In this document: in pieces, positions 22,024-32,813 of the stretch | How the letters are laid out: every line of letters begins with the position of its first letter | How positions within the stretch are numbered: the stretch's first letter is position 1 | Assembly (NCBI RefSeq): GCF_003473485.1 | Contig: NC_053044.1 | Span: forward strand, 48,400,091 to 48,464,090 | DNA length: 64,000 nucleotides | Direction of reading: 5' to 3' | Source: Medicago truncatula | Taxonomy: Eukaryota > Streptophyta > Magnoliopsida > Fabales > Fabaceae | The notes under the pieces: generated by a model | Told to the model about the DNA's origin: nothing | The model's input: the letters and a program-made list of their open reading frames with translations, nothing else | Databases searched by the model: none | Translations under genes and position numbers: made by a program

Positions 22024-22337
22024 GGCAAAATTACAGTTTTAGTCCCTTAACTTAATTTTATGTAACAGTTTGGTCTTTTATCTTTTTTTCATTTCAATTT
22101 GGTCATTTTTATCCATTTTCATATACATTTTTAAGCTTAAAATTCATGATTTTATTTTCTTATGATCTTTTAGTCTTCAAATTTATGATCCTCGTCTATG
22201 TTTGAATAAGAATATTAGATTTGAAGCTTGAAAATGTTATATGAAAATGGATAAAAAGGATCAAATTGAAATGAAAAAAGATAAAGGACAAACTGTTACC
22301 TAACATTAAGTTAAGAAAATAAAAGTATAATTTTGTT
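22024..22337. mobile_element. Mutator-like long-TIR MITE, 314 bp
   Basis: Two ~110-base arms are inverted copies (ttaacttaatttta, catttcaatttggtc and atccattttcatata in the left arm have counterparts in the right). Exact 9-base target duplication tataattta flanks it (22015-22023, 22338-22346). Confidence 0.8.
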
Positions 22338-22346
22338 TATAATTTA

Positions 22347-23235
22347 AGGACTTCAAATCCCTTATCTCATGATGTCGCATATTATGAAACTTCAGTTGAA
22401 CTCTATTGATAGTATATTCTTATATGACAAGTATAAAAGACGTTCATGCATTCATATAATTTACAATATAAAAAATATTTTTTAGTCACAACCTCAAATA
22501 AGTATCATTTTTTAGCACACACGAAAAACATGTAATTTAAAAATAAAAAACTTCTCTTTTACCTTTTTTTCATTTGTGCGTACTCAAATAATGTTTATTT
22601 ACAAATGCAAGAAATACAAATGCACATAGCCTAATGAAATATGCACTTAACATGAATTAATTAGTGTTTTGTTAAAAAAAAAAAAAATCATCTTTTATTA
22701 AAAAATTCTATTTTTTCTTTAGAGATTTTTACAATGTTCTATACTTTTTTACACAATTTCATTAAAAAATACAAATGCTACACATGAGTTGACTTAAAAA
22801 TATAGATAAAAAATGGTGATCGAAAATTTTATAAAAACCAAAAGTCAAAGAAAATTTAAAAGATTTTTTTTTTTTTTGAGAGAAAAATTTGAAAGAAATT
22901 TATAAGACCAAAAATATATTTAATTCAATTTTTATTATTAATTGCACGGCACAAAAGGTTTAAGAGTTTTTTGGAGGTAGTAAAGAAAATAAAAAAGGGT
23001 AGAAGAAAATTGAACCGCTGGATTGTCCCTCATCTCTACTCCACTCTGGACTGGATACAACAGCCTCCGCCACTCCTCTTCCTCCCAATAAGAATGTTCT
23101 AGAATTCTTCTAGTTTCCACTTGTCGTGGTTGTAGCCGCCCGCTGCTATTTGGCTGCTTCCACTGAAATTACTCAACAATCAATTCCATGATTAGTTCTT
23201 CTTATCATCACTATTCAAAATAACCAAAAATCATC
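22347..23235. promoter_or_regulatory. Intergenic and CRL upstream region
   Basis: AT-rich to about 22,950, then more mixed composition through the likely CRL leader (23000-23235). No repeat ends defined; no specific promoter element claimed. Confidence 0.35.
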
Positions 23236-23853
23236 ATGTGTAAGGAATCCGAATCCGAATCCGATTCCAATGGATGGAACCGTGCTCAAGGTTTAGCACT
23301 CAAAGCTCTCTTACTCCTCGGTGGCGCTCTTCTCGTCAAGCGTCTCCGTAAGTCCACCACTCGCTGGGACCATACTCATTTAGTCACTCAATCCCTCACC
23401 GGCGAAAAGGTTTCATTTCATCTCACTTTTCTTTTATTTTTCTTTTTCTTGTTTCTTTTATTTCTCAATTATTCAATTCTTCATCCATGTATATGCAGTA
23501 TTCCAAGGACCAAGCTTCTAGAGACCCTGATAACTATTTCAATATTAGGTTTCTTCCTTTCCAACACTCTAATTCTAATTCTACTTTTAATTTGCTTTAT
23601 TAAGTGTTTTCCAAGTATAACATTGAAATTATATACTTGCAGAATGCTTACATGTCCAGCTGCAGAGCTAGTTGATGGTTCAAATGTCCTATATTATGAG
23701 CAGGTCAGCACTACTGTACAGTTCTGTGTTTCTTCTTTCGGATTAATTGTTTTCAATATATCAATGCCTTTAAAATTAGCTCAATCAAGTTTTTCTTTAT
23801 GATGCTAGGCTTTTTGGAGGAGTCCACAGAAACCCTTTCGCCAGGTTGGTAGT

Positions 23854-23908
<55 letters not shown>

Positions 23909-26900
23909 TTGTGACAATTTTTATTTGGATTGAAATATGAACGAGAGCAGTTGATATATCTACATCAAAATGCACTTTTTAGAATTCTGATTTCAGTTTT
24001 TTCATATGATTAAAAAATACCTATATCTTAGTTGATATTGTTCATATCTTTTTGCAGAGGTTGTTAATGACCAAACCTTGTCCAAAAGAGTTGAAATGTG
24101 ATGTTGAGGTATGTATTCTGTCAATTTAATGATGTCAACGTTCTTCATAAGATATCTTCCAACTTTAGGTCATTAGCGAACAACCCTTACACAAGACAAT
24201 AAATCATCTAATGTTGAAATTTCGGATGATCTTGTCATGCCAACATTTTCTGCCACTTTTCTTTCATTATAATTTTTCACTCAATTTCTGTCTTGGAAGA
24301 GAGATTGAGAGACAATTTGTACACGGGATAACAAGCCAATGTGAAATTTAACATGAGAGGATCCATTCTAGGACTTAATTCTAAGATCTCCCCATAGAGG
24401 GGTTTTACCATCAATTTTCTGTTGTTTGGCATTGGAAAAACAATGTATGCCATGCCTTCGTTGTGAAGAAGATTTCTTTTTTAACTGCTTAAAAGTTATT
24501 CTCATTTTCTGTTTTATGTATACATAGCGATGCAGGAACTAGGGGGTCAACTATAATTAAGGCTCTGTTTGGGATTTTTGGGGGAAGGGAGGGGAGGGCT
24601 TGTAAAAAAAGGAAGGAAGAAGGGGAAAGAATGGAGAGCTTTATGAGGGGATGGTTTTGGGGGATTTAGTGTTCTTCATAATATTAAATCCCCCTAATTT
24701 GGGGGAACTAAAAAATTGTATTGGAGGAGTTTGGATAAATTTTCCAAATCCAATATATGTTGTTATAATACTTTCAAAATTAAAAATTCATTAATCATAA
24801 GCAATAATTTATCATTCTCTACAAAATTTTTGAAAGATTTCTCTATTTTTTCCTCTAATCTCATCCCTCCAAAGCCCTCCCCTCCCTTCTCCAAACTCCC
24901 TCATCCCTCCAAAGCCCTCCCCTCCCTTCTCCAAACTCCCAAACAGAGCCTAAATGTCAGTTTGTTTTCTGTGCTTTGGTAGATGAGTACTCACACTGCT
25001 GTCATGTGGACAGTATTCTTCTACAATATTCGAACCATGCCCAGGATGTAAATATTATTGATCTAACTATTTCCCTACATTTTAGGGATACTTGTTCTTA
25101 TATTTCTATACTGATTTCTGGAAGCCTGGTTCCGCTTTAAGTTTTTTCTTCTTCTTTTATTTTTAGAATAGTATATTCTTCTTTTCATGTTACATGTCAA
25201 AGTTATATTTGTTTTTAAATAGAGCATGAATACTAACTTCTTTTCTCTGACAGTTAAGTACATATGCCATCAGAGACATGGAGGAATACAAAAATTTCTG
25301 TGATCGGCCAAAGGATCAGCGCCCACAACCAGAGGAAGTCATTGGGGTAAGCATTAAGTAATGTTCATGGTTCATCTTGTGATCTTAGCTCCAGGAATCT
25401 TCTTTTTAGACATTTGTCATTTTTTTGTTTGCGAGAAGTGGGTTAGAAAAGAGATCGATGTAAATAAAATTCGTTGGATGTCAAAATAATTGTGTCGAGG
25501 ATGAGCGAAAAAAGTAAAGAAAAACAGGACAGAAAGATAATTTTACAAAAAAGCAGGGTGTAAAGAAGTACGGTGATGAAATGAGACTCACACAAATGAA
25601 ATAAGGTTTTAGAATGTTTTGAAAATTAGTCTTTAATAGCTGTAGATGGTTTGATGGATACCCAAGAAATGGCTAGATCCGCAAACAATTAGAAAACTAC
25701 AGCTGAACTGCTGCTAAGGTAGCGTTTTGGTATTAATGTTGTGATCTATACTACAAAGTGCTACAGAGGCTTAATCCAATGCACCTTAGTATCAGTTGTC
25801 ACTTTTAGGTTATGATTAAGCAAATGAATGAACATTCCAGTTTTTCTTTTCCCCCCGAGTTTTGCATATAAAGGTGATGATATGGTAATTCCATGACTCA
25901 CTAAAGTAGGATGTAGAAGCCTAGAATTCTATCAACTGGTTTAGGTGCTTTTGGCGATGCAGTTGATTCTCTCTGAGCAAGGCTACTATCTTTTAGTTGA
26001 AATGGATTCTCTCCTTCAACTGGCTGAGAGATAGAGAGAGAAAAATATTCAAGAGAGAATGAGATGTAGAAGAAGAATTGTGTGATAGAGAGTGGGGAGG
26101 GAGAGGATGGAAACCCTCTTTTAGTTTGATTTTCTACCCATCTTGTAAGGAGTCATGCTCCATTCGATTGCCCTCTTAATGTTAGTCTTAGTGACATATT
26201 TTATATAGAGGATTCTTTCTTTGTTTGAGTTTTTTCAATACCGAGAGTACAAGACCAATTTTTTGTTGTGGGGGGGGTACACCACCAGTTAACCCCTTAC
26301 CCAGTTGGTTACAGAGTGTAATATGGTATCCTATAAATAATAGCAAAGAGAGATTGTTGAGGTTATCATTGGTCTGAGATGAAATTTTCAATAGGAGAGA
26401 ACCAAATCTTTCTAAACCTGGAATGTACTAGAATAGTTTTCTACAAAAAAACTCCATGGTCTTCTATATTTTGAGCACATGTCTAAGTTTAGTCTTTAAT
26501 GACTTGGTTTCATCAATGAAATACTTCTTTTTTTGAATTTCTGGAAACACCTTATTTTATAGTTTCTTAGGTAAGATAATTATATTTGTGTATTTGAATA
26601 CCTTGAAATATCCAATACTTGAACAAGGTAATACTTCTATTCCTTTCAGTAGTTGATCTTCCTTGACATATACTGTGATTGCAGGATATTGGAGAGCATT
26701 TGACAACAATACATCTTAAGCGTTGTTCACGTGGAAAACGCTGCTTATATGAAGGTTCAACCCCACCCGAAGGATTTCCTAATTCATGGGTAATTTTCAG
26801 TTCTAACCACTGTCTTATTACCCTCCTCGTTTTTTTTTATCAGTACCAGTGTCTTAATATCTGCACTTTTCTAAAAACAGAATGGAGCAACCTACTGTAC

Positions 26901-27229
26901 TTCAGAGCTTGCTGTTATGAAGAACAATGAGATACACACCTGGGATCGGGGTTATGACGACGATGGAAATCAAGTTAGTTTTCTTTAACTCATTAATTTA
27001 ATCAATTTGATGATTTACTTAACCTTACCTTCATAAATTTAAAACCTAGAGAATAAAGGTAAACATGATTTTTTCCCATTAATTGCAGGTTTGGGGACAA
27101 AAAGAAGGCCCTTACGAGTTCAAGCCTGCACCAACCTCCTGTTTTAATGATACATTTTCGCCCTTGAATTTTCCCCCTCCACCGTCCATGGATAGAAGAA
27201 TAGAGGGTTCATTTGTTTTGCAAGAATGA
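23236..27229 (+). CDS. CRL: CRUMPLED LEAF, plastid outer-envelope CpcT/CpeT-like protein
   Basis: Nine exons join in frame to 267 residues: 23236-23409, 23499-23548, 23643-23703, 23809-23844, 24058-24108, 25254-25346, 26685-26789, 26881-26973 and 27089-27229. One membrane segment lies near the N terminus (residues about 16-31, LALKALLLLGGALLVK). The remainder holds blocks of the chromophore-lyase-like CpcT/CpeT fold, such as FNIRMLTCPAAELVDGSNVLYYEQAFWR (here split over exons 2-4), STYAIRDMEEYKNFC and TWDRGYDDDGNQVWG. In Arabidopsis, CRL sits in the chloroplast envelope and its loss disturbs plastid division and cell-cycle control. No phycobilin lyase activity is expected in a land plant. Length is close to the Arabidopsis protein (about 263). 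Intron 4 has an AT microsatellite and intron 5 a MITE. Confidence 0.95.
23858..23906. repeat. (AT)n microsatellite in CRL intron 4
   Basis: About 24 uninterrupted AT dinucleotides lie 14 bases after the exon 4 donor. The tract is likely polymorphic. Confidence 0.95.
24561..24950. mobile_element. PIF/Harbinger-like (Tourist) MITE in CRL intron 5, 390 bp
   Basis: The ends ggctctgtttggga and tcccaaacagagcc are perfect inverted copies flanked by the 3-base duplication taa, as expected for PIF/Harbinger elements. Near the right end, a ~41-base CT-rich unit (ctcatccctccaaagccctc onward) is repeated twice in tandem at about 24859-24940. Confidence 0.85.
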
Positions 27230-28040
27230 AAGAGTTTGGTATGACCATAATGTGTAATTCAGCCACTTGCTATCTGTCAATATAAGTAATTGTCTTTCTC
27301 ATACGTTAGTCATTACTATCTTGTCAATATTTTGGTTTCAGTCTATATTAAAAGCCATAGCCAATAAAAAGAGCTAGTTTCTTCGTTTTTCTTGACCGGG
27401 GGTTGATTGATATTCCTAGCATATATTTAGGAAAAGATAGAGAGCTTAGTTAAAGTGAAACCTAATCTTAGTATTGATAGAGGTGCTAATGAAGATGCAT
27501 AATTTGCACCTTCACAATTGCAATGTAATTCTGAAATTTGTCCTATGGAGAATGTATTACTATGAATATCACTTGGAAGATTTTTCTTTACCATGATTGC
27601 AAGGACGGCGTAACTTGCCATTGTCTAAACTCTAAACTTTCTATCGGCTGATTTTCCCTTTTACATAGATGAAAATATCAAATACATTTGATCACTGTAT
27701 CGGTGAAAACTTGATATGATATATCATATGTTCAACTGGCAATGATTACATTTAACTTCATAAACATGACAATTCTTCACAGTTCGCCCGAATAATTATA
27801 GTACCGTACTTTAAGGCCTTTTGTTCAGTCATAGGTGGCAAATGAAAATTTTAACTTACTTTTCTATATCCATGCTTTATTTTCTGTTTAACTTATGACA
27901 ACATTCTTGTTGCAAGCTATTGGAAATTGAACAGATGAAACTAAAGGTGTAAAAGTGTTGACGAACCAAATAAACAAAAGAACATGAATACATTAAAGGT
28001 CTGATTTTATGATGTAAAACATAATGTATCAAACATTCAG
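27230..28040. other. Convergent intergenic region between CRL and the rubredoxin gene
   Basis: It contains the 3' flanks of both genes. No coding sequence or delimited repeat was recognised. Confidence 0.4.
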
Positions 28041-29142
28041 CTAAAATGTGCTGTTGAGATAGAAGTATAATCCTGCAAGAACTACAACTCCCACGGCAAC
28101 TGCAATAGGAAGTGCTTTCCTGTTGAAATTAGCATAATAAATTATGTCAAAAACAAATTATAATGGGTGGGAGTCAACATATTAAGCAGGGGAAGAAGAA
28201 AAGGACTATGGTTGACTCACCCAACTGCTTCATCTCTTTGGAGTTCAGCTTTTCTTGCCTTTCTAACATCTGTTTCATTAGCTTTTTTGTTGACATCTGT
28301 TGCATAGGGCTTAAACCTTCGTTTGGGAGCACCACAAACTGCAAAACCCCATTTTGAGACAATCATAATGCAGTCTCAACGACCCCTATTTCTCTTGCTT
28401 CTTACAAAACGTCCTATTTTCCCTTTCTTATCGGTATAATACTAGACTTTAGACCTTAATAAACTTGGTTGAGAAAGAAATGAGACCAGTCTTTGTGGTT
28501 GGCAAGGAAGCTCTGCTCTTATGTTCTAAATTGCGGTAATTCACCGCGATTCTATCAAACTCACCATCAAATTCACTGAACCTAACATGCACTTAGAATC
28601 CATACATCCTATATATAGATTTGTAAGAGAAATTTGATAGTACACCTTAAGTCAATAGAAATTGACAAATTGTTATGATCATGATAAAATTGTTAATTTT
28701 TTGTTAGACATGGCATGGAAAGCATAAAAGCAAATATTATAGTTCCTCCATCTATGAGTAAAAAAGTAATGAAATTACCAGGACAGAAATATTTATCAGG
28801 CAATTTATCAAAGGCGGTCCTCTCATTGTAAATATACCTGCAACATTATTATCAACATTCATATATAGATAGATAGTAAAAAGAGAATGATACAGAAAGC
28901 ATAAGAGTGGAAAATAACCCGCAGTCACGACAGATATAAGCTTGTTTGGAAGCTACACGCATGGTAAACCTGGGAGGTCCATAAGCAAGTTGTAGTTGAT
29001 TAGGATGAAGTAAAAGGTTAAGGGAACGAGAGAAGAAAGATGTCTTGAGAGTAGATGGATTGGAGAGTGGACGGAGGAGGGTAGGAGTGGCAGTAGGTGA
29101 TAATCTTGTAGTGTAAAGGGAGGCCTGCACTTGCAAGGCCAT
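28041..29142 (-). CDS. Rubredoxin-like membrane protein, plastid-targeted
   Basis: Four exons give 159 residues: 29142-28919, 28837-28779, 28338-28221 and 28119-28041. The N-terminal ~60 residues are rich in Ser, Thr, Leu and Arg without a hydrophobic core, fitting a chloroplast transit peptide. The rubredoxin fold follows with both iron knuckles, YICRDCGYIY and CPVCGAPKRRF, supplying the four cysteines for a single Fe. A hydrophobic segment near the C terminus (LPIAVAVGVVVLAGLYFY) should anchor it in a membrane. Plant relatives include At5g51010 and the RBD/ENH1 group in thylakoids, implicated in electron transfer during photosystem assembly; the exact role of this member is unknown. Exon 3 is lost if read in other frames, so junction choice rests on the second CxxC. 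Confidence 0.93.
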
Positions 29143-29784
29143 TTTGATTTCTCTTTGATCTTCTTCCTCTGGCTAGGCTATGAATTGAGGAAATCAGAAA
29201 AATGAATGGAGGATATTAGAGAATAGTTGTGTGCTGTGGAAACTTCTGGTGATTGAGTCTGTAAGGGTGTAATTGGTTTGAATCCTACGTGGAAAGCGTG
29301 GCATCCATACTCCCCACACAACTTTTTCCCACTTTTTTTATTTATGATAAAAAGTTTGAGAAATATACGATATTTTATGATAATTGTTACACAACTCTTT
29401 CATATTTACTTTTGTTCTATTGTTTTGACCTATAAAAAGGATAAATATTATTACTCAAAAAGTTTAAATATATTACACATTAACTTGCACATCGATCGAT
29501 GACGGAAATTGAATCCACATTTTTGTAAATTATGAGTAAATTTCTTACTAGTTCTTTGCAAAATTTTCCATATGTTTAATTATTTGTAAACATTACATTT
29601 TTTTTAATGTTTTTTCCGTAGGAATGTTTAAAACATTATTAAAGTTTTTCTTTACAATTTTTTTGAATTTTTTAACACGAGATAGATTAAATAGAATTTT
29701 TTGAATGTCAAAAGTTCAAAACAAAAGCAATAACATATGACCTAAAATTCAAATTTTAAACTCACTTTTTGCATAGAAACTTTT
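29143..29784. other. Rubredoxin promoter and AT-rich intergenic sequence
   Basis: No gene recognised. The first ~150 bases probably hold the leader of the rubredoxin gene. Confidence 0.35.
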
Positions 29785-30010
29785 TTTTTTTTACAAAAAT
29801 AAACGATATCCATTCATTTAAATTGATAGAGTATATTGATACAATACAAATTCAAAATCTCTAAAAACAAAAGGGATAAACATGCGAACAAACTCAGAGC
29901 ATCCATATTAATAGTATAAAACAGAAGAGTACATATATCTACAAATATGACTATATTCAAGTCTTCAAAATACTCATGTTTCAGAGTCTATAACATTGAT
30001 GACGTCAAAG
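29785..30010 (-). mobile_element. Poly(A)-tailed dispersed repeat, copy 3
   Basis: The minus strand carries the same sequence as 5020-5300 and 9716-9950, ending in aatggatatcgtttattttt and an A run (a T run on the plus strand at about 29789-29800). Confidence 0.65.
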
Positions 30011-31009
30011 TTGGATTTCACGAGAGCTTGGATTCAAGCTTACTAATGCCCATCCTTCACCATTCTTCTCTTCATGCTAGTTACCTCACTTATGGGTAAC
30101 TAATTTCACCTTTGTGTTTAGGATTTGACGTAGGTAGCATAGAATCTCAATGTATACTCTTGACGTGGTTGGTTGTATATGATCGATTATTCAATATAAG
30201 CTTTGGTTTAATTCTATGTTTAATACTTTTTCCGACGTGCAACCCGAAAATGATTATTTGACTTAGCAAGCACGATATATCATATTGTTGTTATTTAAGG
30301 GATCTGTTTTAAGCCATGCATAGATGCTAATGCTTGAACATAAGGTTAATTGTATATTCATATTCAACTATCCGGTTCCTCTCAAAAAAAAAAAAAAAAA
30401 AACTATCCGGTTACATTTCATTAAATCAACCAACTATTTTGCTTAGCATAAGAAGTTTATTGATACAATGGATTCTACATTGTTAGGCAAGCATGTGCGA
30501 GAAAAAATACATAGAGTTATATCTCAATTATGAAAAGTATACAATTGATCAAGATGAATCATTGAGTGAATAGTTATTTAAGTTTAATCTCAACACAACT
30601 TTTTTTTTTTTTTTATATTTGAAATCCGTTTAACTAATTTGTTTAACAAACAACTACTTTTTTAACCTTGATTTAAAATTTTGTAAGATTAGAACGGTTT
30701 GAACTAATGCGTGGTCTACATGGTTCGATACAATATTTTTTGATATAAACCAGCAGAATAATGCTTAAGGCCGCGCAAAAGGATAGCAAAATCCTTTTTA
30801 TCAATTAGCAAAAACAAATTTGTAATTAGGCACAAACTATTTTTCTTATTCACCACATACTAACTAAATAAAAATTAAAGAATTTGTTTGTTCGTAAATA
30901 TTATTAAATAATATTATAAAAATACATATATCATAATATTAGTACTCCATAATTGATGAATTAATTTAATGCCAAAATTTTAAAAGAAAAGCAACATTTA
31001 AATTTATTT
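30011..31009. other. AT-rich intergenic stretch with homopolymer runs
   Basis: Runs of A (about 30385-30402) and T (about 30600-30614) may be tails of decayed retroposed copies. No coding sequence recognised. Confidence 0.35.
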
Positions 31010-31330
31010 TTGGGAAAAGCAACAATTAATATATTTTTTTACAAATGAGTGAATTTCATTCAAAGACAAAATGCATAAGGTCTACTTCTACCCAAAAAAA
31101 GAAAGCATAAGGTCTACATTTGTAGTTTGTACAAAAATTGTACAACGCAAAGAGAAATTTCGTCAAGCCAAATACAGTTTGGGTTCCTTAATGCATACTT
31201 AGGAAACAATTAGCTGCTTTATTTCCTTCTATAAATTTACTTTGAAACCGGGCCTTCAATCTTCATCTCCAAACACTGTCTGAACAATAACTCATTTAGG
31301 GAATATACAATTTTTTTTTTTCCATACAAA
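31010..31330 (-). mobile_element. LINE 3' end fragment (RNase H-like region)
   Basis: On the minus strand a short translated stretch (FIEGNKAANC, then RNPNCIWLDEI in another frame) resembles the end of the RNase H-like domain of plant L1 LINEs, where REGN.VAD.LA is usual. It is followed by a 3' tail with atgaaattcactcatttgt and an A run (T run at 31034-31042 on the plus strand). Reading frame is broken, and the copy is strongly 5'-truncated. Confidence 0.5.
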
Positions 31331-31868
31331 ATACCTTAGCATGATTTATTCTTAGAATGTCCTAGACCAAGACTTCTTTTATGGAGGGAAGCGTTGTCCA
31401 CTTTGTCGTAAAAAATCTAATTGTTTTCAATACCAGAACAACAATGGTGTCATGTTCCCTAATAAATTTTCTCTATGTCAATTCATTGTTGTCTTTTTAT
31501 TTGATTAAGGATGATGAACATGATCTGTCCATTGGTGGCCACGTGGTCTTAATAATGTGGCTCATTTCCTACCATACAGGGCAAAAGATAAATACCATAC
31601 AATCAACGGACCATAAATTTCCTTGGTTAGAGGGTCATTTTAACACACGAACATTGTTACTTCTCCATATGAAAATGGCCCGAGAGCCTTGAATGAATGT
31701 ACAATAGGCTGGCGCTAATCAAGGCCAAAGACACTGTTGAAATTAACTTCGGTTACTCTAACTTAGTTACCTAATTAATCAAGTAATATAATGAATAATC
31801 CTATAGAATCCGAAAAATGCATACGTAACGTAATGATCCAAAATCCATTATTTTGAGTCTCAAAAGAA
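31331..31868. other. Intergenic, no supported gene
   Basis: A 103-codon plus-strand frame at 31381-31692 has no recognised domain; composition resembles the flanking non-coding DNA. It is left uncalled. Confidence 0.35.
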
Positions 31869-32067
31869 AGAGTTAATGGTGCTTTAGCCGTGTAATATAG
31901 GCCATTTTTGGTTTCTCCTCTGTAAAATATTTTTTTTTATTTACCTCCTGTAATATTTTATTTTTTTTGGAATACCCCCTTAATAGGTCATAAATCAAAA
32001 AAAATATTTTACAGGGAAGAAAACAAAAAATGACCTATATTACAGGGGATAAAACACCATTAACCCC
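31869..32067. mobile_element. Short long-TIR MITE of the GGGTTAAT family, ~199 bp
   Basis: The inverted arms (gttaatggtgctttagcc / aaaacaccattaacccc; tgtaatataggcc / acctatattaca) are almost adjacent, so this looks like an internally deleted relative of 8293-8654. The target duplication is degraded. Confidence 0.65.
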
Positions 32068-32813
32068 AGAAGAAATGGAGTGCCCTCCCACAAGTTTCTA
32101 TATTCGTGATCACTATTGTAATGTTGTCAAAGCAAGAACAACTTGGACCCCTTGTTGTTTATTTACTCTTGAAGTTGAAACCACATGTTTTCTTATCCAA
32201 TGGATGAGAAAATTAGGCATACAAAATGTCTTCTTCTTGTTTTTTTTTTTTACTAGTGAGACGATTGTTAATTGTCTTAATGAGTCCCTTGATCATGTAT
32301 CTGAATTGGTCTTGGTTGCTATCCCGACTTTTTTTTTTTTTTGTTCTTTTACAAACTATGGTGTTAGTTCGTTACACGATTAACCAATGGTGTAGCACAC
32401 TTTTTAACAAAGATAACAACATTTATTGTTAATTTCAATTATTATTTTTATCATCCGTCACTATTATTTCTCGGTTGATTATGAATGAAATGCATTGAAT
32501 TTTATGCCCAAAGTTCTAACTTGTACAAAAGCAATAATCAATATAGACTTGATATTTTGGCAAGCAAGTGGCAACAACGAAAATTAAAGCTTGGACCTAA
32601 CCCTAACCCTAACCCAATTGGGTAGTTGAGAGGACATTACTGACGTCAAATGCTAACCACCAAAGCACTCCAAACCGGATTCGACATTCATATGTAGCTC
32701 AAGAAATAAATAAATAAATAAAGCCATATGCGTGATATTATTATTATATTTATGTGACATGTCCCCCCTAAAGAATTGAGAGACAATTGATTCATTCATT
32801 TTTCAACAAGAGA
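32068..32813. promoter_or_regulatory. Upstream region of the Sec14-like gene
   Basis: The sequence is AT-rich with T runs at about 32240-32250 and 32330-32342. The only distinctive site is the telomere-like block listed separately. A microsatellite-like (aaat)n stretch lies at about 32704-32722. Confidence 0.4.
32596..32615. promoter_or_regulatory. Telomere-like (CCCTAA)3 block upstream of the Sec14-like gene
   Basis: Three tandem ccctaa-type hexamers sit about 200 bases before the start codon. Plant telomeres use cccTAAA heptamers, so this is not a telomere remnant of the host type. It contains overlapping aaccctaa words, which plant promoters use as telo-box elements. Function is inferred only. 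Confidence 0.45.

Noticed and set aside
32596-32615. Interstitial telomere or chromosome-fusion scar
   Set aside because: Only three units, of the hexameric rather than the plant heptameric type, in an ordinary promoter position.
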